Shown: positions 42,900-51,813, numbered from the stretch's first letter. The stretch: DNA of 64,000 nt from Thermopolyspora flexuosa (GCF_006716785.1 NZ_VFPQ01000002.1:124001-188000), one strand, 5' to 3'. A program made the numbers and translations. Notes: generated by a model not told the origin, from the letters alone.

Positions 42900-44075
42900 A
42901 TGGTGCGTACGAGCGGATCATTCCTGCGGCGCTCGTTCAAGGCCATCGCGGGCATCGCCGCCGCCTCGCTGTTGCTCACCGCCTGCGGCGGGGACACGGG
43001 TTCCGGAGGCGGGACGGCGGGCGCCGCCCCCGCCGACGACCGCTTCGCGTCCCTCAAGACCGAGATCGATGCGCTGCGCGGGCCGATCACGTGGCCGGAG
43101 CCGAAGAAGCTGAGCAATCCGGTCGACCTCACCGGCAAGACCGTCTGGTGGGTGCCGATCGGCGCGCAGGTGTCGGTGATCAACGGCTTCGGCGAGGGCG
43201 TCAAGCAGGCGGTCACCGCGCTCGGCGGCGAGGTGAAACTCTGCGACGGCAAGTTCAACCCCGCCGAGATCGGCAACTGCCTCAAGCAGGCCGGCGAGCA
43301 GAAGGCCGACGCCGTGATCACGGCGTTCATCGACTACGCGATGATCCCCAACGCGTTCGACGCGCTGGTCGCGCAGGGCGTGCCGGTCCTCGTCGCGGGC
43401 GTGCCGCCGACGGGCGACCCCAAGCCGAGCCCGAACTTCGCGTTCTTCGACCCGACCGGCCAGGTGATGAAGATCTACGAGACGATCACCAAGGTCGGGC
43501 TGATCGAGAACGGGTCGAACACCAAGGGCCTGTGGCTGCGCCTGCTCGACTCGCAGCTCACCACCCGGGCGAGCGACGCGGGCGTCGCCAAGTACAAGGA
43601 GCTGTGCCCGGACTGCCCGCTCGCCACCATCGACTACACCACCGCGAACATCGACAAGCTGCCCTCGGCGATCAGCGCCGAGCTGGTGAAGAACCCCGAC
43701 ATCAACGCGGTGTTCGTGCCGGTGGCGAACTTCGTGCAGCCGGTGCTGCAGGGCATCAAGACCGCGGGCAAGACCGGCATCAAGGTGGTCTCCGCCAACG
43801 GCGACCTGCAGAACCTGCAGGCGATCGCCGGCGGCGAGCAGACCGGTGACCTCTCCACCCCGGTGATCTTCAACGGCTGGCAGTACGTGCACGCGCTGCT
43901 GCAGCTGCTCGCGGGCGAGCAGGTGGAGCCGGTGAGCGACCTGACCAACCGCTACTTCGACGCCACCAACATCAAGGACCTCACGCTCACCCCGGAGAAG
44001 TACCTCACCACCGAGTGGTTCGGCGACGAGTCGTTCAAGGACGCGTTCCTGGCCGCCTGGGGCGCCGGGCAGTAG
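42900..44075 (+). CDS. sugar-binding lipoprotein (RbsB/periplasmic-binding type 1)
   Basis: The 391-residue precursor has a lipoprotein signal with lipobox LLTAC (Cys about residue 26) and a type-1 periplasmic-binding fold (VWWVPIGAQVSVINGFGEGVKQAV near 80; DAVITAFIDYAMIPNAFDALVAQGVPVLVAG near 140, in pieces). It belongs to the ribose/xylose-type (CUT2) importers. Four Cys in the mature region (for example KLCDG, GNCLKQ, ELCPDCPL) are unusual for the class. AAAGGAAC precedes ATG 42900. It is the first gene of the three-gene ABC operon. Confidence 0.9.
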   Translation: MVRTSGSFLRRSFKAIAGIAAASLLLTACGGDTGSGGGTAGAAPADDRFASLKTEIDALRGPITWPEPKKLSNPVDLTGKTVWWVPIGAQVSVINGFGEGVKQAVTALGGEVKLCDGKFNPAEIGNCLKQAGEQKADAVITAFIDYAMIPNAFDALVAQGVPVLVAGVPPTGDPKPSPNFAFFDPTGQVMKIYETITKVGLIENGSNTKGLWLRLLDSQLTTRASDAGVAKYKELCPDCPLATIDYTTANIDKLPSAISAELVKNPDINAVFVPVANFVQPVLQGIKTAGKTGIKVVSANGDLQNLQAIAGGEQTGDLSTPVIFNGWQYVHALLQLLAGEQVEPVSDLTNRYFDATNIKDLTLTPEKYLTTEWFGDESFKDAFLAAWGAGQ

Positions 44076-44135
44076 CCCGCCGTGCCGTACGGCGAGTCGC
44101 CCGCAGAGCGTCAACCGGAAGGAACACCGCGCGCG

Positions 44136-45677
44136 ATGCATCGCCTGGAAGCCCGCAACGTGTCGAAGACCTTCGGGTCGACCCGGGTGCTCCACCAGGT
44201 CGGCCTGGAGGTCGCCCCCGGTGAGATCCACGCGCTCATCGGGCAGAACGGCTCGGGCAAGTCCACGCTCATCAAGATCCTCACCGGGTACCACGCGCCG
44301 GACCCCGGCGCCCGGCTGGCCCTGGACGGGCGTCAGGTCCCGCTGCCCGTCCAGTGGCGGACCGCGGCCGAGCTCGGCATCTCCGTGGTGCACCAGGATC
44401 TCGGGCTGCTCGACGAGCTCACCGTCGCCGACAACATCGGCGTCGGCGGCTACCGTCACTCCCGGTTCCTGCGGCGCATCGACTGGCGCCGCCAGGAGCA
44501 GATCGCGCGAGCCGTGCTCGCCCGGCTGGAGGTGGACCTCGACCCGCGCACCCCGGTCGCCGCGCTGTCCGCGGCCCGGCGGGCCGAGGTGGCGATCGCC
44601 CGGGCGTTGCGCGAGCACACCCCCGGCGGCGGCCTGATCATCCTCGACGAGGCGACGCGCGCCCTGCCGCGCGAGGAGCTGGTGCGGTTCCACGCGCTGC
44701 TGCGCCGGGTCGTCGCCGAGGGCACCTCGGTGCTCATGGTGAGCCACAACCTCGAGGAGGTGCTGGCCCTCGCCGACCGGGTGACCGTGCTGCGCGACGG
44801 CACGGTCACCGGGGCCGGGCTGCGCACCGCCGAGCTGACCGAGCCGGACATGGCCCGGCTCATGCTCGGCCGTACCGTCGGCACGCTCCGCCCGCGCGGG
44901 GTCCGGGCCGCGAACCGGCCGGTCGTCGCCGAGGTGACCGGCCTGTCCGGGGACGGGGTGGCGGACGTGTCGCTGACGATCCACGAGGGCGAGGTGGTCG
45001 GGCTCACCGGGCTGCCCGGCTCGGGGTTCGAGGCGATCCCGTACCTGATCACGGGGGCGCGCCCGGCGTCCGCCGGGGTGCTGCGCACCCCGCTGGGGGA
45101 GGTACGGCTCGCCGGGGCGACGGTCGCCGACTGCATGGCGGCCGGGGTCTCGCTCGTGCCGGAGCGCCGGGACCGGGACGGCCTCGCCTTCGACCTCGAC
45201 GTGCGGGACAACATCGCGCTGCCCACGATCCGCCGCCGCGGCAGGCCGTGGTTCGTGGGCCGGCGCTGGCAGCAGGAGCAGGCCGACGGGTTCATCCGCA
45301 GGCTCGCCATCCGCACCCGGTCGGCCTCGACGCTGATCAAGGAGCTGAGCGGGGGCAACCAGCAGAAGGTCCTGTTCGCCAAGTGGCTGTCGCTGCGGCC
45401 CCGGCTCCTCGTGCTCCACGAGGCCACCCAGGCCGTGGACGTGGGCGCGCGGCAGGACCTGCTCAAGGCGATCCACGAGGTCGCCGACGAGGGCGTGGGG
45501 GTGCTGTACGTCAGCGGAGAGCCCTCCGACCTCGCCGACGTGTGCGACCGCATCCTCGTGCACCGGCCCGGCGGGCCGTTCGCCGAGCTGCGGGACGCCA
45601 CGTCCGACGCCGTACTCGACGCAATCTACGCCGGCACGACCACCACCGCAGGAGGCGCCCCGTGCGGGACTCAGTGA
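44136..45677 (+). CDS. CUT2 sugar ABC transporter ATPase with two nucleotide-binding domains (RbsA type)
   Basis: The 513-residue protein has two fused ABC domains. The first has Walker A GQNGSGKSTL near 35 and Walker B LIILDEAT, but its signature reads LSAARRAEVAIA instead of LSGGQ. The second has a degenerate Walker A region (GLPGSGFEAI), as is normal for RbsA, with a canonical LSGGNQQKVLFAKW signature. With signature 1 and Walker A 2 both altered, only one composite ATP site looks complete. CGGAAGGAACACC precedes the ATG. Confidence 0.9.
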   Translation: MHRLEARNVSKTFGSTRVLHQVGLEVAPGEIHALIGQNGSGKSTLIKILTGYHAPDPGARLALDGRQVPLPVQWRTAAELGISVVHQDLGLLDELTVADNIGVGGYRHSRFLRRIDWRRQEQIARAVLARLEVDLDPRTPVAALSAARRAEVAIARALREHTPGGGLIILDEATRALPREELVRFHALLRRVVAEGTSVLMVSHNLEEVLALADRVTVLRDGTVTGAGLRTAELTEPDMARLMLGRTVGTLRPRGVRAANRPVVAEVTGLSGDGVADVSLTIHEGEVVGLTGLPGSGFEAIPYLITGARPASAGVLRTPLGEVRLAGATVADCMAAGVSLVPERRDRDGLAFDLDVRDNIALPTIRRRGRPWFVGRRWQQEQADGFIRRLAIRTRSASTLIKELSGGNQQKVLFAKWLSLRPRLLVLHEATQAVDVGARQDLLKAIHEVADEGVGVLYVSGEPSDLADVCDRILVHRPGGPFAELRDATSDAVLDAIYAGTTTTAGGAPCGTQ

Positions 45678-46762
45678 GCGACACCGCGGCAGCGCGGCAC
45701 AGCACGGACGACGACGCGGCCCGCCGTACCGCGGGCGACGGCGACGCGCCGACCCCATCCTCGGCACCGCCCGCCGGGCCGCCGGTGGGCGTGGTGGGCG
45801 GCGGGTCCGCGCGGGCCCTGCTGCACACGATCGCGAGCCGGTACGCGCTGGTGCTCGTCTGGCTCGCGGTCGCGCTCCTCTACTACCTGATCATGCCGGA
45901 CACCTTCGGCACCTGGGGGGCGGTGCGCGCGATCTTCGGCGGGCAGCCGGTGCTCGTCTTCCTCGCCATGTCGGCGCTGATCACGCTGATGGTCGGCGAG
46001 TTCGACCTGTCCATCGCCTCGATCATGGGGCTGGCCGCGACGGTCGTGCCGGTGCTCGCCGGGCTGCACGGGGTGAACATCTGGGTGGCCTGCCTGGCCG
46101 CGCTCGCCGCCTGCACGCTCGTCGGCGTGGTGAACGCGTTCTTCGTGGTGCGGCTCGACGTCTCCTCGCTCGTGGTCACGCTCGGCACCGGCACCCTGGT
46201 GATCGGCATCTCGCAGGCCATGTCGTCGTCGAACGTGGTCTCGGTGCGGGCCGAGGTGTTCAGCGACCTCGCCCTCTACCCGGTGCTCGGCATGCCGGTG
46301 TCGTTCTTCTACGGCCTGGCGCTCGCGCTGGGCATCGCGTACGTGATGGGCTACACGCCGCTGGGGCGGCACATGCTCTTCGTCGGGGCGAACCGCGAGG
46401 TGGCCCGGCTCGCCGGTATCCGGGTCAACCGCATCCGGGCCGGGGCGTACATCGTCGCGTCGTTCGTCGCCGGGCTGGCCGGGCTGATCCTGGTGTCCAC
46501 GCTCGGCGGCTTCGACTCGACCACGTCGAGCCAGTTCCTGCTTCCCGCCCTCGCCGCGGTCTTCCTCGGCACGGCGGTGGTGCAGCCCGGCCGGTTCAAC
46601 CCGATCGGCACCCTGATCGCCATCTACTTCCTGTGGACCGGCATCTTCGGCCTGCAGCTGCTCGGCTTCGCGGGCTGGATCCAGAACGTCTTCTACGGCG
46701 CGGGCCTGGTCGTCGCCGTCGCCCTCGCCAAGATCGTCCGCAACCGCTCGACCGCGACCTAG
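45662..46762 (+). CDS. CUT2 sugar ABC transporter permease (RbsC type)
   Basis: The 366-residue protein has a hydrophilic, Asp/Ala/Pro-rich N-terminus of about 55 residues and then about eight to ten transmembrane segments. GEFDLSIASIMGLAA near 115 and VGANREVARLAGIRV near 245 are typical of RbsC-like permeases. GTG 45662 has AGGAGG five bases upstream and overlaps the ATPase stop by 16 bases; GTG 45674 (GTGA junction) is the alternative. It is the last gene of the operon and is followed by a strong terminator. Confidence 0.9.
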   Translation: MRDSVSDTAAARHSTDDDAARRTAGDGDAPTPSSAPPAGPPVGVVGGGSARALLHTIASRYALVLVWLAVALLYYLIMPDTFGTWGAVRAIFGGQPVLVFLAMSALITLMVGEFDLSIASIMGLAATVVPVLAGLHGVNIWVACLAALAACTLVGVVNAFFVVRLDVSSLVVTLGTGTLVIGISQAMSSSNVVSVRAEVFSDLALYPVLGMPVSFFYGLALALGIAYVMGYTPLGRHMLFVGANREVARLAGIRVNRIRAGAYIVASFVAGLAGLILVSTLGGFDSTTSSQFLLPALAAVFLGTAVVQPGRFNPIGTLIAIYFLWTGIFGLQLLGFAGWIQNVFYGAGLVVAVALAKIVRNRSTAT

Positions 46763-46777
46763 CCCCGTCACCCCCAC

Positions 46778-46817
46778 GGCCGGCCCGGATTCGTCCCCGT
46801 CCGGGCCGGCCTTTATT
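46778..46817 (+). terminator. strong intrinsic terminator of the sugar ABC operon
   Basis: GGCCGGCCCGGA and TCCGGGCCGGCC (12 pairs, 10-base loop), followed by TTTATT, start 15 bases after the permease stop. Confidence 0.85.
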
Positions 46818-46966
46818 GCCGGCGTTCGCGACGGGTATCCCGCCGGCGACACGGGTACAGGGCACGCCTGTATATGCGAGCCGACGCCCCTGGTACATGG
46901 CGGGGTTCGGGCCGTTTTCGCGTGCGCGATCGAGATATTTCAGCAGGTTGGTTCGATGCCTGGTCG

Positions 46967-47060
46967 CTGGAGGCCGAACGCTCACCCATCGCCACTGGCG
47001 ATCCCGACGCGGACTCACCGCACCCGGAGCGGCCTGGCCGAGGTGGCCGACCGGCCGCGA
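46967..47060. repeat. imperfect 95-base repeat, copy 1
   Basis: This shares CGCTCACCCATCGCCACTGG and the bases on both sides with 47176-47270, 209 bases away. The two copies agree over about 40 bases at the left and again over CTGGCCGAGGTGG at the right. ATCGCCACTGGCGAT (46988-47002) inside it is a 15-base palindrome. Confidence 0.7.
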
Positions 47061-47162
47061 CGGCGCAGGCGGGCATCGGATACAGCCGCAGCCGTCCGGA
47101 CCACCGCGACCGCCTCACACCATGAGGCTCGGAAGGGCCGGCTCGTCGACAAAACCGCAGCA

Positions 47163-47495
47163 CTACGCGCGGTCCCTGGAAGCCGGACGCTCACCCATCG
47201 CCACTGGCGATCCCGGCGGGCCCTCGCTCGCACGCGGAGGCGTCCTGGCCGAGGTGGACAAACCGGCCGCCAGGACGTACCGCACGCGAACCTCGCGGTA
47301 GGTCACGCCTTCGGCCACGCGCTCGGGCAGATTCTCCCGGCGGCTTTCCGAGATCGAGCGCTCGCCCGGCTCCTCGCTGAAGGTCACGTTCGTCTCCGGT
47401 ACGCGGTCGAAGCGCATCGCCTCCGCCCGTACCGTCGCGGTGAACACGATGTCCGCGGACTCGGCGAGCCGCTCGGCCGGGTGTTCGGCGGGCAT
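47163..47495 (-). CDS. small conserved-looking protein of unknown function, last gene of a low-complexity cluster
   Basis: The 110-residue protein has a compact middle with alternating polar and hydrophobic residues (IVFTATVRAEAMRFDRVPET, NVTFSEEPGERSISESRREN, and YREVRVRYVLAA) that looks like a small beta-rich domain. It has a Pro/Ser-rich tail of about 30 residues. The tail is encoded by copy 2 of a 95-base repeat, so the C-terminus may be recently altered. ATG 47495 has AAAGG upstream and lies 18 bases after the neighbour's stop. No family recognised. Confidence 0.6.
   Translation of the reverse strand: MPAEHPAERLAESADIVFTATVRAEAMRFDRVPETNVTFSEEPGERSISESRRENLPERVAEGVTYREVRVRYVLAAGLSTSARTPPRASEGPPGSPVAMGERPASRDRA
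47176..47270. repeat. imperfect 95-base repeat, copy 2
   Basis: Second copy of the repeat at 46967-47060, lying inside the 3' end of the 110-residue protein gene. The 15-base palindrome ATCGCCACTGGCGAT is at 47197-47211. Confidence 0.7.
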
Positions 47496-47513
47496 GGTCT
47501 GGCCTTTCGTTCG

Positions 47514-48815
47514 TCAGTGGACCATGCTGCGCAGCCTGCGCAGCCCGGCGCGTCGCGCGGCGCGCCCAAGGTCACGGAGCGCGGGACCGAGAGGCGGAGT
47601 CGCCGCCGGGGCCTCGTCATGGGCCGGTCCGCCCGGGTCGTCCGGTCCGGCCTCCGCCTCCCCCGGCTCGTCCTCGGTCCTCCGCGGTCCGGCCGCCGCG
47701 TTCTCCGGGCCGGGCTCCGGCCGCTGCAGGCGGACCTCGGTCCGGTCGTCGTCGGCGGTCGCACCTCCGGCGGCCGGCTCCGGGTCAGGGAGGTCGCACG
47801 TCTCCCCCGGGTCGGCATCGTGCGGCTCCTCCGACTCCCCTCGGTCGGCCGTTTCCCCGCTGGAGACCTGCGTTGTGGGGGCCGCCGTCCGCGGTGCGGC
47901 CTCGGTGACCGGCCGTTGGGAGGCGGCCTCGTGCGGCTCGTCCGGCGTATCCGGCTCCGCCGGAGGGCTGCCGGGTGCGACCTGTTCCGGTGCCGGCTGC
48001 GGCGGCCTCGCGGTGGCGGGCGCCGGCCGCGCCGGGGCGGGTCGCGCCTGCGGTTGTTCGGTGGGCACAGGACCGGGAGACGGGGGAGCCGCCGGCGTGG
48101 CGGAGTCGCCCAGGGGCGTCTGCCGGATCAGGCCTCCGCCGACCGCGCCGACGGCCCTGCCGGCTCCCTGCACCAGGCCGGCGACGCCTCCGGGCTCGCC
48201 GGACGCACCGCTCTCCGGCACCAGCCGCTGTACGGCCTGGCCGGCGGTCGAGCCGAGGTCCGCGACGGCGTGACCGGCGGCCGTGCCGACGTCGCCGACC
48301 GCCCTCGCCACGCTCCCGGTGATGTTCTCCAGCAGCTGCGGGTTGTTGTCGATCGTCCGCAGCACGTCCCTGATGATCGCGGCCACGTTGTCGAGCCGTA
48401 CCTTCAGCAGGGCCTGGGCCTCCACGCCCCTGATGCCGAGGTTGACCCGGCCGAGGGCCACGTCGGCGCCGACGTGCAGCCGCAGCAGGTCGAGGACCTC
48501 GGCGTTCAGCGAGACGCGGGCACGCAGGTCGGCCACCTCGAGGCTGATCTCGTCCACCTTGAGGGTCGGCACGTCGAGCAGCACGTCGGCCTCGGCGGCC
48601 CGGTCGCCGCCGGGCACCACCTGACGGCCTTCGAGCGGCGGCGCGGCGCGAGGCGCCCGCTCCGGCGGCCACGGATCCGCCCGCGCGCGTGGCCGGGTCC
48701 GCGGCTCTTCCGGGCTCCACGTGCCCGCGGCGTGGCCCTCGTGCAGCCCTTCGACGTCGGTCCGGTCCGGCGCCGGTGCGGGACGTGGCTCGGTGCGTGT
48801 CGCGTCAGCGGTCAT
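47514..48815 (-). CDS. low-complexity protein with one conserved helical/beta core
   Basis: The 433-residue protein is mostly Ala/Pro/Glu/Gly-rich and disordered-looking. A distinct core of about 95 residues (about 75-170) reads LLDVPTLKVDEISLEVADLR, ARVSLNAEVLDLLRLHVGAD, and LGIRGVEAQALLKVRLDNVA, then IIRDVLRTIDNNPQLLENI. I recall similar cores in actinomycete proteins encoded near gas-vesicle or SRPBCC genes, but cannot name a family. GGAGGGACGC precedes the ATG. It is the third gene of the four-gene group. Confidence 0.7.
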   Translation of the reverse strand: MTADATRTEPRPAPAPDRTDVEGLHEGHAAGTWSPEEPRTRPRARADPWPPERAPRAAPPLEGRQVVPGGDRAAEADVLLDVPTLKVDEISLEVADLRARVSLNAEVLDLLRLHVGADVALGRVNLGIRGVEAQALLKVRLDNVAAIIRDVLRTIDNNPQLLENITGSVARAVGDVGTAAGHAVADLGSTAGQAVQRLVPESGASGEPGGVAGLVQGAGRAVGAVGGGLIRQTPLGDSATPAAPPSPGPVPTEQPQARPAPARPAPATARPPQPAPEQVAPGSPPAEPDTPDEPHEAASQRPVTEAAPRTAAPTTQVSSGETADRGESEEPHDADPGETCDLPDPEPAAGGATADDDRTEVRLQRPEPGPENAAAGPRRTEDEPGEAEAGPDDPGGPAHDEAPAATPPLGPALRDLGRAARRAGLRRLRSMVH

Positions 48816-48829
48816 GACGCGTCCCTCCG

Positions 48830-49942
48830 TCAGGCCTGGGAACCGCCGGCACCGGCCCGTTCCTCGTGTGCCTCGCCGGTCGGTTCCTCCGGCTTCTCGG
48901 CCTTCTCGCCGCTCGGGCGGTCGTCCCGCGCCTCGGCCTGCTCGTCGCCGGGCTTCTCGGATGTGGCCTCCGCCCGCTCCTCGCCTCCGGTCGGCTCCTT
49001 GCGCTCCTCCTCGGGACCGGTCTGCTCGCCGTACGGCTCGGCGGGCTGATCGGCCGCGGGCTTCTCCGGGCCTGCGCCGCCCTGCTCACCGGTCTGCTCG
49101 CCGGTCTCCTCCTCGGGCACGGTGTGGCCTTCGTGGATCGTGCCGCGCCAGCCCTTGACCTCCTCGGGATGGAGGAGGGTCTGGGTCATGACGTGGCGGC
49201 GGAAGTGCTTCAGCTCGAGGCGGGCCCGCCTGCCCTGGGCGCGCCAGAGGTTGCCGACGTGTTCGAAGAACCCCTGCGGGTGGTACTCGAGCACGAGGAC
49301 GACCCGGGTGAGGTTGGGGGCGAGCGGGTGGAAGGTGACGGCGCCGTCGACGTAGCCCTTGTCGCCGCGGGAGCGCCAGATGATCCGCTCGTCCGGGACC
49401 TGCTCGATGATCTCCGACTGCCAGCTGCGGTGCGACCAGAGGATCTGCGCCTTCCAGGTGAGGCGCTCGTCGCTCTCCTGCTCGACGTGCTCGACCTTCT
49501 TGAGGAAGGACGGGAAGTCCTCGAATCGGGTCCACTGGTTGTAGACGACCTCGACCGGCGCACCGATGTCGATCGTTTCGACCACGTTGGTGACCTTCAT
49601 CTTGCTTCCCTGCGCCCGCTGTCCACCCTTGCCGGTGAGCCCTTCACGGACCTGGGTGATGCCCTTCGCCAGGCTGCCGACGCCCTTGATCACCTTGCCG
49701 GCACGGCGCAGCGGCCCGCCGCCGCCCTCGCCGGGCCCTGTCTCCTTGGCCTCACCGGCCCCGGCGTACTCCTGCAGGCGACCGGTGGCCGAGGTCACCC
49801 GGCCCACCACCGAGGACATGGCCCGGCGGCCGAGTGCGCCGACCAGGTTGCCCATCTCGTGTCCGAGCCGCTGCAGGGGCTGCTCGGCGCCCGTCGTCTC
49901 CTGCTGCTGCTCGGCCGGCCGTTCCTTGACGTCCTGTGTCAT
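48830..49942 (-). CDS. SRPBCC (polyketide cyclase/START-like) protein with disordered tail
   Basis: The 370-residue protein has an N-terminal helical region (about 20-100) with Gly-rich patches, then an SRPBCC domain (about 113-265: VVETIDIGAPVEVVYNQWTR, FEDFPSFLKKVEHVEQ, LLWSHRSWQSEIIEQVPDERI-like stretch, FHPLAPNLTRVVLVLEY). A Glu/Lys/Pro/Gly-rich acidic tail of about 100 residues follows. SRPBCC proteins bind lipids or other hydrophobic ligands. The start overlaps no gene; it lies 14 bases after the stop of the next upstream gene. Confidence 0.85.
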   Translation of the reverse strand: MTQDVKERPAEQQQETTGAEQPLQRLGHEMGNLVGALGRRAMSSVVGRVTSATGRLQEYAGAGEAKETGPGEGGGGPLRRAGKVIKGVGSLAKGITQVREGLTGKGGQRAQGSKMKVTNVVETIDIGAPVEVVYNQWTRFEDFPSFLKKVEHVEQESDERLTWKAQILWSHRSWQSEIIEQVPDERIIWRSRGDKGYVDGAVTFHPLAPNLTRVVLVLEYHPQGFFEHVGNLWRAQGRRARLELKHFRRHVMTQTLLHPEEVKGWRGTIHEGHTVPEEETGEQTGEQGGAGPEKPAADQPAEPYGEQTGPEEERKEPTGGEERAEATSEKPGDEQAEARDDRPSGEKAEKPEEPTGEAHEERAGAGGSQA

Positions 49943-49956
49943 CGCCGCTCACCCCA

Positions 49957-50703
49957 TCACACGCGGAGCCCGGCCTCGGCGGAGCCCTCGACCGGCTCCG
50001 TCCGCCGCTCGCCCTGCTCGTCCTCGCGCGCCTTGGTCTCGTCCTTCCGGTCGCCTTCCGTGCCCTTGGACTCGTCCTGCTTCTCGCTTCGAGGCTCCCG
50101 TTCGGCGGCCTCGGGCTCGTCCTGTCGTTCGGCCTTCGGGGTGTCGGATTCGCCGGTCTTCGTCTCCTCCGCGCCCACGGGCTCGCCGGTCTTCTCCGGC
50201 CCTTCCTCCGGCTTCGCGCCGAGGCCGGTCAGGTTCCCGGCCACCCCGCCGACCGTCTCGCCCGCCCGGCCGGTGGCCTGCTGCGCCGGGCCGGTGGCCT
50301 TGGCCGCCTCGCCCGCCGCCGTGCCGGTCACGTCCTCGGCCGTCTTCACCGCGGTGCCCGCGGCCGTGGTGGCGGTCGCGGTGGCCGCCTTGACGTGTTC
50401 CTCCGGGTGGCGCAGCGCCTCGGCACGGTCGTGGATGACGTCGCTCAGCGCGTTGATCGGCCGGTTGGCGACGGCCGTCACCGCGGTCTTGCCGACGTCC
50501 TGCAGGTCGGCACGGAGGCGTTCGGCGAGCGCCTCCAGCTCCGGGGAGCCGAGGGCCTTGATGCCCTTGTCCAGCAGCTTGCTCTTGCGGCGCATCCCGG
50601 CCAGGCCGGCCAGCGCGAGCGCGCCCGCGAGTCGCAGCTTCCGGCGTCGGCCCAGGTAGTAGCCCGCGGCCACGGCGAGGCCGACCCTGGCACCACTCTT
50701 CAT
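49957..50703 (-). CDS. apolipoprotein/LEA-like low-complexity protein, first gene of the cluster
   Basis: This 248-residue protein starts with a short Gly/Ala-zipper hydrophobic segment and basic patches (ARVGLAVAAGYYLGRRRKLR). It has helical Ala/Thr-rich repeats (about 105-150: TATATTAAGTAVKTAEDVTG, TAAGEAAKATGPAQQATG) and then a highly charged Glu/Lys/Asp/Arg tail. Such composition resembles LEA or membrane-stress proteins (inference). ATG 50703 has GGGAGGG six bases upstream; ATG 50709 directly abuts it. It heads the four-gene group. Confidence 0.7.
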   Translation of the reverse strand: MKSGARVGLAVAAGYYLGRRRKLRLAGALALAGLAGMRRKSKLLDKGIKALGSPELEALAERLRADLQDVGKTAVTAVANRPINALSDVIHDRAEALRHPEEHVKAATATATTAAGTAVKTAEDVTGTAAGEAAKATGPAQQATGRAGETVGGVAGNLTGLGAKPEEGPEKTGEPVGAEETKTGESDTPKAERQDEPEAAEREPRSEKQDESKGTEGDRKDETKAREDEQGERRTEPVEGSAEAGLRV

Positions 50704-51045
50704 GATCATCCCTCCCTTGGCGCCGGCCGTGCCGTACCGGCTCCGGCCCCGCACACCACCCCTGCCCCGTTAACCGGACACAAGAACAAAAAGTCGTACA
50801 AAATAGGCGGGAATTCCTTGATCGGAGGTGTGGCGATCAGGCGGGCTCCGCCGTACCCGGACGCGCCGGGGAAGGGCGGCCGATCGCGGACCGCGGAATC
50901 ACGGTGTGCGACGATGTGATCCACCTCGCCGCCGACCGGGCCACGCGGCACCGTCGCACCGGCCCCGTCCAGGCACACGAACGGTTCGTGGTCGGGCGCG
51001 GGCGATGCGGCGCCCGACCCGTCTCGCAGGAAAGGATGCCGCGCT
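50704..51045. other. divergent promoter region
   Basis: The 342-base gap between the low-complexity cluster and the dienelactone hydrolase gene has a strikingly A/T-rich patch at about 50778-50820 (AAGAACAAAAAGTCGTACAA), which suits a promoter for the minus-strand cluster. No gene is supported. Confidence 0.45.
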
Positions 51046-51789
51046 GTGACTGATGCGATGTGGGCAGGCACCGTCACGATCACCGGCCATGAGGGCGCCG
51101 AGCTGGAGGCGTACCTCGCCCGGCCGCTGAGCGACCGGCCGCGGGGCGGGGTCGTGGTGATCCACCACCTGCCCGGGTACGACGAGGCCACCAAGGAGAT
51201 CACCCGCAAGTTCGCGGCACGCGGCTTCGCCGCGATCTGCCCCAACCTGTTCTCCCGGGAGGGGCGGGACGTCAGCCCCGACGACCAGGCGGCCGCGGCA
51301 CGGGCCAAGGGCGGCGTGCCGGACGAGCAGGTCGTCGGCGACGTGGCCGGCGCCGCGGCGCACCTGAACTCGCTCGACTACGCGAACGGCAAGATCGGCG
51401 TGATCGGGTACTGCTCGGGCGGGCGGCAGGCGTTCCTCGTCGCCTGCTCGCTGCAGATCGACGCGGCCGTCGACTGCTACGGCGGCTTCGTGGTCAACTC
51501 GACCCCGCCGGACTTCCCGGTGAAGATGACCTCCCTGCTGTCGAAGGCGCCCGACCTGTCCTGCCCGCTGCTCGGCCTGTTCGGGGCGGAGGACACCGCG
51601 CCGAGCCCGGAGGAGGTCGACACGCTCGCCGCCGAGCTGGAGAAGCACGGCAAGCGGTTCGAGTTCCACACCTACCCGAACGCCGGTCACGCGTTCTTCG
51701 CCGTCGACCGGGCCGCGTACCGGCCGGAGGCCGCCGTGGACGGGTGGAAGAAGGTCTTCGACTTCTTCGGCCGTCACCTGACCGCCTGA
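51046..51789 (+). CDS. dienelactone hydrolase family protein
   Basis: The 247-residue alpha/beta-hydrolase has the DLH triad: Cys123 in GYCSGG, Asp183 in FGAEDTAPSP and His215 in PNAGHAFF. The nucleophile is Cys, as in true dienelactone hydrolases. It probably opens lactones or small esters. GTG 51046 follows AGGAAAGG; ATG 51058 is an in-frame alternative. The gene is followed 24 bases later by a DUF6295 gene. Confidence 0.92.
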   Translation: MTDAMWAGTVTITGHEGAELEAYLARPLSDRPRGGVVVIHHLPGYDEATKEITRKFAARGFAAICPNLFSREGRDVSPDDQAAAARAKGGVPDEQVVGDVAGAAAHLNSLDYANGKIGVIGYCSGGRQAFLVACSLQIDAAVDCYGGFVVNSTPPDFPVKMTSLLSKAPDLSCPLLGLFGAEDTAPSPEEVDTLAAELEKHGKRFEFHTYPNAGHAFFAVDRAAYRPEAAVDGWKKVFDFFGRHLTA

Positions 51790-51813
51790 CCCGATCGGGA
51801 GAGGATCGCCGCC

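Larger units (their letters stand above)
46763..47162. other. intergenic region with the distal copy of a duplicated gene end
   Basis: About 400 bases with a terminator on the left and one copy of a roughly 95-base imperfect repeat (46967-47060). The other copy lies in the 3' end of the next gene. No intact gene is seen. Confidence 0.5.

Noticed and set aside
47163-50703. Gas-vesicle gene cluster
   Set aside because: The genes recall neighbours of gvp loci, but none encodes GvpA, GvpF, GvpN, GvpK or another recognisable gas-vesicle protein.
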